Origin: Leucaena leucocephala
Taxonomy: Eukaryota > Streptophyta > Magnoliopsida > Fabales > Fabaceae
NCBI GenBank assembly: GCA_037074615.1
Contig: CM073562.1
Coordinates: 15,423,001 to 15,487,000 of the forward strand
DNA: 64,000 bases
Direction of reading: 5' to 3'
Below the pieces are notes generated by a model. That model was given only the letters and a program-made list of their open reading frames with translations, was not told the DNA's origin and ran no database searches. Position numbers and translations under genes: made by a program. Every line of letters begins with the position of its first letter. The stretch's first letter is position 1. Shown in pieces: positions 59,801 through 64,000 of this stretch.

Positions 59801-62800
59801 TGTCAATCCTGATGCCACGGAGAACTTGAATCCAAAGCCTCCTTTTCGGATCACACTTCCTCGAACCCTAAAAGGAAACAGTGGTGCCCTTCCGGGAAAT
59901 ATAGTGTCTACCACTGATGTAGTGAGTGATGGCAATAGGCTTGATGCTAGTCATCCGAAAGAAAAATTAATCATTGAGACATATACTCCTCCTGATCCAG
60001 GCCCTTATCCCCAAGATCAGCCAAAACAGAATTCAGTTAGATTCACACCCACACAGGTGCTTTTAAGTCTTCTCAATTATAGAATATCACTTTTCATGAG
60101 CAACATTTTTCCTCCTACTTTATCTTTCCCTGATGTGTGATGGTCATCTTGTATAAAAAAATATGGTGAAAAATCTACATTGGCCTGCAGGTGACACTGA
60201 AGCGTCTCTTAATTTTTGAATATGATGTGTTCCATTTCTTTGTCAATCATATAATTATAAGCAAACTAGACATGACCATAGCTCACATTTAAATGCCTGT
60301 ATATTAAGTGTAATGTTAAAATTCCTATTGAGCAGGTTGGTGCAATTATCTCCGGCATTCAACCTGGTTTAACAATGGTTGTGGGTCCACCTGGTACTGG
60401 AAAGACTGATACCGCTGTGCAAATTCTAAATGTCCTATATCATAATTGTCCTTCACAAAGAACCTTAATAATTACTCATTCAAATCAGGCTTTGAATGAC
60501 CTTTTTGAAAAGATAATGCAGGTAAGATCGTATTTCTTCTCTATAAGTATGTCTAAATTGTTTTATGAATCTGTATTTTTTTAATTCAGCCGTTGATACG
60601 GTAGTTCAAACCTTGTAAAATTTAGTTACACTAATTAGCATTAGTTTCTTAGGCCTTTTGTTTTTTTTCCTGTTCTTTATTTTCTGAGTTAAGGATGTCT
60701 TATCCTTTACACTTTGTACTTTCTCCTCTTTCCACTATATTTTTCCTTGATAACAAAGCTTAATATGCTATGAATTTTTCTTGCTCAATGCTGTTGAAAC
60801 GTTTTAGACATGAAGAAAACTTATTCAGTTTTAAGGAGATGTTTATAAGTTAAATTATGGCACATGGAGTAACTTTTTTGAAGAATGCAACTTCTGAGTT
60901 AGAATAAGTGTCCTCATGTTACGTTTTTGTTGAAAAACCTCATAGCAAACACCTAAAAACTAAGTTTTATCTGGTATCTTTATAGTGCTAGGAAATACGA
61001 AGTAATTGTAGGTTTTTTTAGGTGTTATTGTTTTTGTCTTCCAAGAATTATTGCTTCAATGTATTTGCTTCCTATTTTCCCTCTCTTAGAAATGTGGATT
61101 AATACTAATTTATTGAGAGGTGTTAAAGTATGCAAAATCTGGAATGCTGTGGATTTTACTTATTGCCTTCTGTTCACAAGTTTATTTGTTTTTTTGGTTT
61201 TTGCTGTGGTCTTTGATTTAGAGGGATGTGCCTGCACGTTATCTTCTTAGACTTGGTCAAGGAGAACAAGAGCTAGCAACTGATCTTGATTTTAGTCGGC
61301 AAGGCCGTGTTAATGCAATGCTTGTCAGACGGTTAGAATTGTTGAGTCAAGTGGAAAAGTTGGCAAGATCTCTTCAATTGCCAGAGGATGTGGGTTATAC
61401 TTGTGAAACTGCAGGTTACTTTTGGTTAATTCATGTATATTCACGCTGGGAGCAATTTCTTGCTGCTTGTGCTCAGAACAAGGATAAACCAAGCTTTGTT
61501 CAAGATCGCTTCCCCTTCAAAGAATTCTTTTCTGACACACCAGTATTTACTGGTAAATTTTTTGAGGAAGACTTGAGGGCTGCTAAGGGGTGCTTTAGGC
61601 ATCTGAAGACTATGTTCCAAGAACTTGAAGAGTGTCGAGCATTTGAATTACTGAAGTCAACAGCTGATAGGGCTAACTACTTAATGACCAAGCAAGCTAA
61701 GATTGTTGCCATGACTTGTACTCATGCAGCTCTAAAGAGGAAAGATTTCCTTCAGTTAGGTTTTAAGTATGACAACCTGTTAATGGAAGAAAGTGCCCAG
61801 ATTTTAGAGATTGAGACTTTTATTCCAATGTTACTCCAGAGACAGGAAGATGGTCACGCACGGCTTAAACGCTGCATCCTGATTGGTGATCATCACCAGT
61901 TGCCTCCTGTTGTTAAGAATATGGCTTTCCAAAAGTATAGCCACATGGATCAAAGTTTATTTACAAGATTTGTCCGTTTGGGAATTCCTTACATTGAGCT
62001 AAATGCCCAAGGAAGAGCCAGGCCAAGTGTAGCTGAACTTTACAATTGGAGATACAGAGATTTGGGAGACCTTCCTTCTGTGAAGGAGGAAGCAATATTC
62101 CATAGGGCAAACGCTGGATTTTCCTATGACTATCAGTTAGTGGACGTTCCAGATTACCTGGGTAAGGGTGAGACAACGCCTTCTCCTTGGTTCTACCAAA
62201 ATGAGGGAGAAGCTGAATATGTTGTCAGTGTCTACATATACATGCGTTTATTGGGATATCCAGCAAATAAGATATCAATTTTGACTACATACAATGGTCA
62301 GAAACTTCTTATCCGTGATGTAGTAAACAGAAGATGTGTTCCATATGACTTCATTGGCCCTCCTAGTAAGGTATGCTACTCAATCGTTTTTGATTACTTC
62401 ATATCAAATCGTGTCAGTTTGAGTTAGTTTCTTTGACAATGGTGGCTTCAATTGTGAGTTCCTTTCTGAAGATGACTTAATTTGCCATGATCAGAAGTCA
62501 CTTGGACAAATTCTAGTATCACGTGTCACACTGATGGATATCAACCAGATAACGAGGAAAATACAGGAAACCCGATAACTATGAAAATACAGAGAAAACC
62601 TCTCAAGAGTCCAACTGCGATAGCAAAATCCCAGAAAATAGGAAGTTAGAAACAGGAAAATATGCAGAAAAATTGATGATAGTGCTAGGCCATCAGAATA
62701 TAACCCCTACCAAAATTATTTTGTTTTTTTTATGCCCTTCTCCCACTCTTCTTTCATTATTTATAAGCCTTCTTCACAGCAGGATTGCTTAGACGCACCC

Positions 62801-64000
62801 AGTCCAAAAGTAGTTTGGGTCTTTCCCAACTCTGTACCTCAAACCGAAAAACCATTACATAATTGAAGTCCACTGTTTTCTTCCGTTGTTAATTGGTAAT
62901 TCTAGTTCTCCAGCTAATGTGAAAGATAACATCATTGGAACATTCTTTGTCTATCAACATGATTCCAGTCTTTTCAACCAGTTCCATGTCGGTTTTGGCT
63001 TTATATTCAATAAGCGAGTAATGGAAACAAACTATGATTTGGAGGATAAAAATATGGGATGGTACAATAAAATCAGCAGATGTTGAGTAATGGAACTTCA
63101 AATTCCTGTTTTAGTTATTATGAAAGTTGTCTATTCTTGTTGCTATTATTGATTATAAGGTGTCTTGGATTGAAAGGGAATCTTGTTGCTATTGATTATG
63201 TATGTTAAAAGTTGACCTTATTAATCTTCAGTTTTTCTCATTAATGCCTTCAGATTACTACTGTTGATAAGTTTCAAGGTCAGCAAAATGATTTTATATT
63301 GCTGTCTCTTGTGCGTACTCGATTTGTTGGTCACCTGCGAGATGTAAGAAGATTAGTGGTTGCCATGTCTCGTGCTCGACTTGGTTTATATGTGTTTTGC
63401 CGTCGTTCTCTCTTTGAACAATGCTATGAACTGCAGCCTACATTTCAGCTTCTGCTCAAGAGACCTGACAGACTTGCCCTGAATTTGAATGAGATTGCAT
63501 CATATACTGAACGACATGTTGAAGATACTGGACCTATTCATCTCGTCAGTGGCATCGATGAGATGAGTAATATTATACAAGGACTATACCAGGTGTGCCT
63601 CATCTCATATGACCGTATCGTCTCTTTTGGTTTGTAGCTTCTGGTAATGTTAACTAAATCCTAACTGATGAAGTTCAGACTTTTTAGCTAATAAGTAAAA
63701 GGCATTTTTTCTTGCAATTGTCTGAGAATAAGTATAAAATTTTCATCAAGACTTCAATTTGAAAGAAAGATGTGAGCTGGACTGCACTTGATTCCTGCAT
63801 CTGAGACAGTTTTTCTATAGAGATGAAAATAGTAAAGCTTATATCATCAAAAGAAAAAAAAAGAACTGATTAGCCTTCGTTATCTATAAATGCTCATGTT
63901 CTTTGCACTTCAGACTCTAATAAATTCTTCAATACAGAAAAAAAAAATTCTGAAGTTATAAAAAGAAAAATTAATTTTCTTTTATTTCAGGCACAGATGT
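53850..64000 (+). CDS. AQR: Aquarius (AQR) intron-binding spliceosomal RNA helicase, 3' end missing
   Basis: Exons 53850-54248, 54693-54782, 55645-55707, 56536-56622, 56761-56901, 57014-57171, 57488-57722, 57856-57966, 58615-59673, 59793-60056, 60336-60521, 61222-62370, 63254-63592 and 63991->64000. All are GT-AG and in phase, with one codon split at 57171/57488. The protein starts MTRVYGTGVYDFRRHRVAEYP. The N-terminal helical scaffold spans roughly the first 410 residues, followed by the large region in exon 9 ([28 protein letters not shown]). SF1 helicase motifs follow: GPPGTGKTDTA (Walker A, exon 11), MEESAQILE (motif II position), GDHHQLPPV, TTVDKFQGQQND and VAMSRARLGL. AQR binds introns upstream of the branch point in the activated spliceosome. 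The terminal exons lie beyond the window. Family conservation is very high. Confidence 0.96.

Noticed and set aside
1..64000. CRISPR array, bacterial operons, rRNA, viral genes or a gene cluster for a specialised pathway
   Set aside because: None was seen. The genes are unrelated in function, and the repeats are plant retrotransposons, MITE-like elements and microsatellites.

Overview
The window looks like nuclear DNA of a dicot (eudicot) plant. It is AT-rich, its genes are split by GT-AG introns, its spacers hold SINEs, LINEs and MITE-like repeats, and every recognisable protein is of a plant-wide family. The sequence does not identify the species. All exon joins were read by eye from reading frame, GT/AG borders and remembered family sequence. 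They are models, not transcript-supported structures.

Layout. 1-3645 (+): 3' part of a class 3 lipase / diacylglycerol-lipase-like gene, cut by the left edge. 5383-7802 (-): an 8-exon gamma-glutamylcyclotransferase-like gene. 9856-16705 (-): a decayed, 5'-truncated phospholipase D zeta gene that keeps its exon order and both HKD motifs but carries many stops and frameshifts. 16.7-27.7 kb: a gene-poor, AT-rich stretch of SINEs, foldback elements and microsatellites. 27700-29128 (-): a group VII ERF transcription factor. 29590-32580: a LINE whose 5' part is inverted relative to its reverse transcriptase part. 34688-36631 (-): a TPR protein gene with two single-base frameshifts. 38625-39887 (-): a MORF/RIP organellar RNA-editing factor. 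40985-43132 (-): an intact polygalacturonase. 45030-46981 (-): a shortened polygalacturonase copy that lacks catalytic residues. 47490-48057: a LINE 3' fragment with a SINE inserted in it. 48820-53176 (-): HRD3/SEL1L of the ER-associated degradation machinery. 53850 to beyond 64000 (+): the spliceosomal helicase Aquarius, divergent from HRD3 and cut by the right edge.

The genes are ordinary neighbours of a plant chromosome and do not form a pathway. The only local functional grouping is the tandem pair of polygalacturonases, one apparently working and one broken. I found no novel multi-gene system. The most informative structures are repeats: a tRNA-derived SINE family with seven recognisable copies, five of them with clear target-site duplications; a second SINE family with a tail-to-tail pair; a LINE with the geometry of a twin-primed 5' inversion; and the heavily mutated PLD zeta relic.
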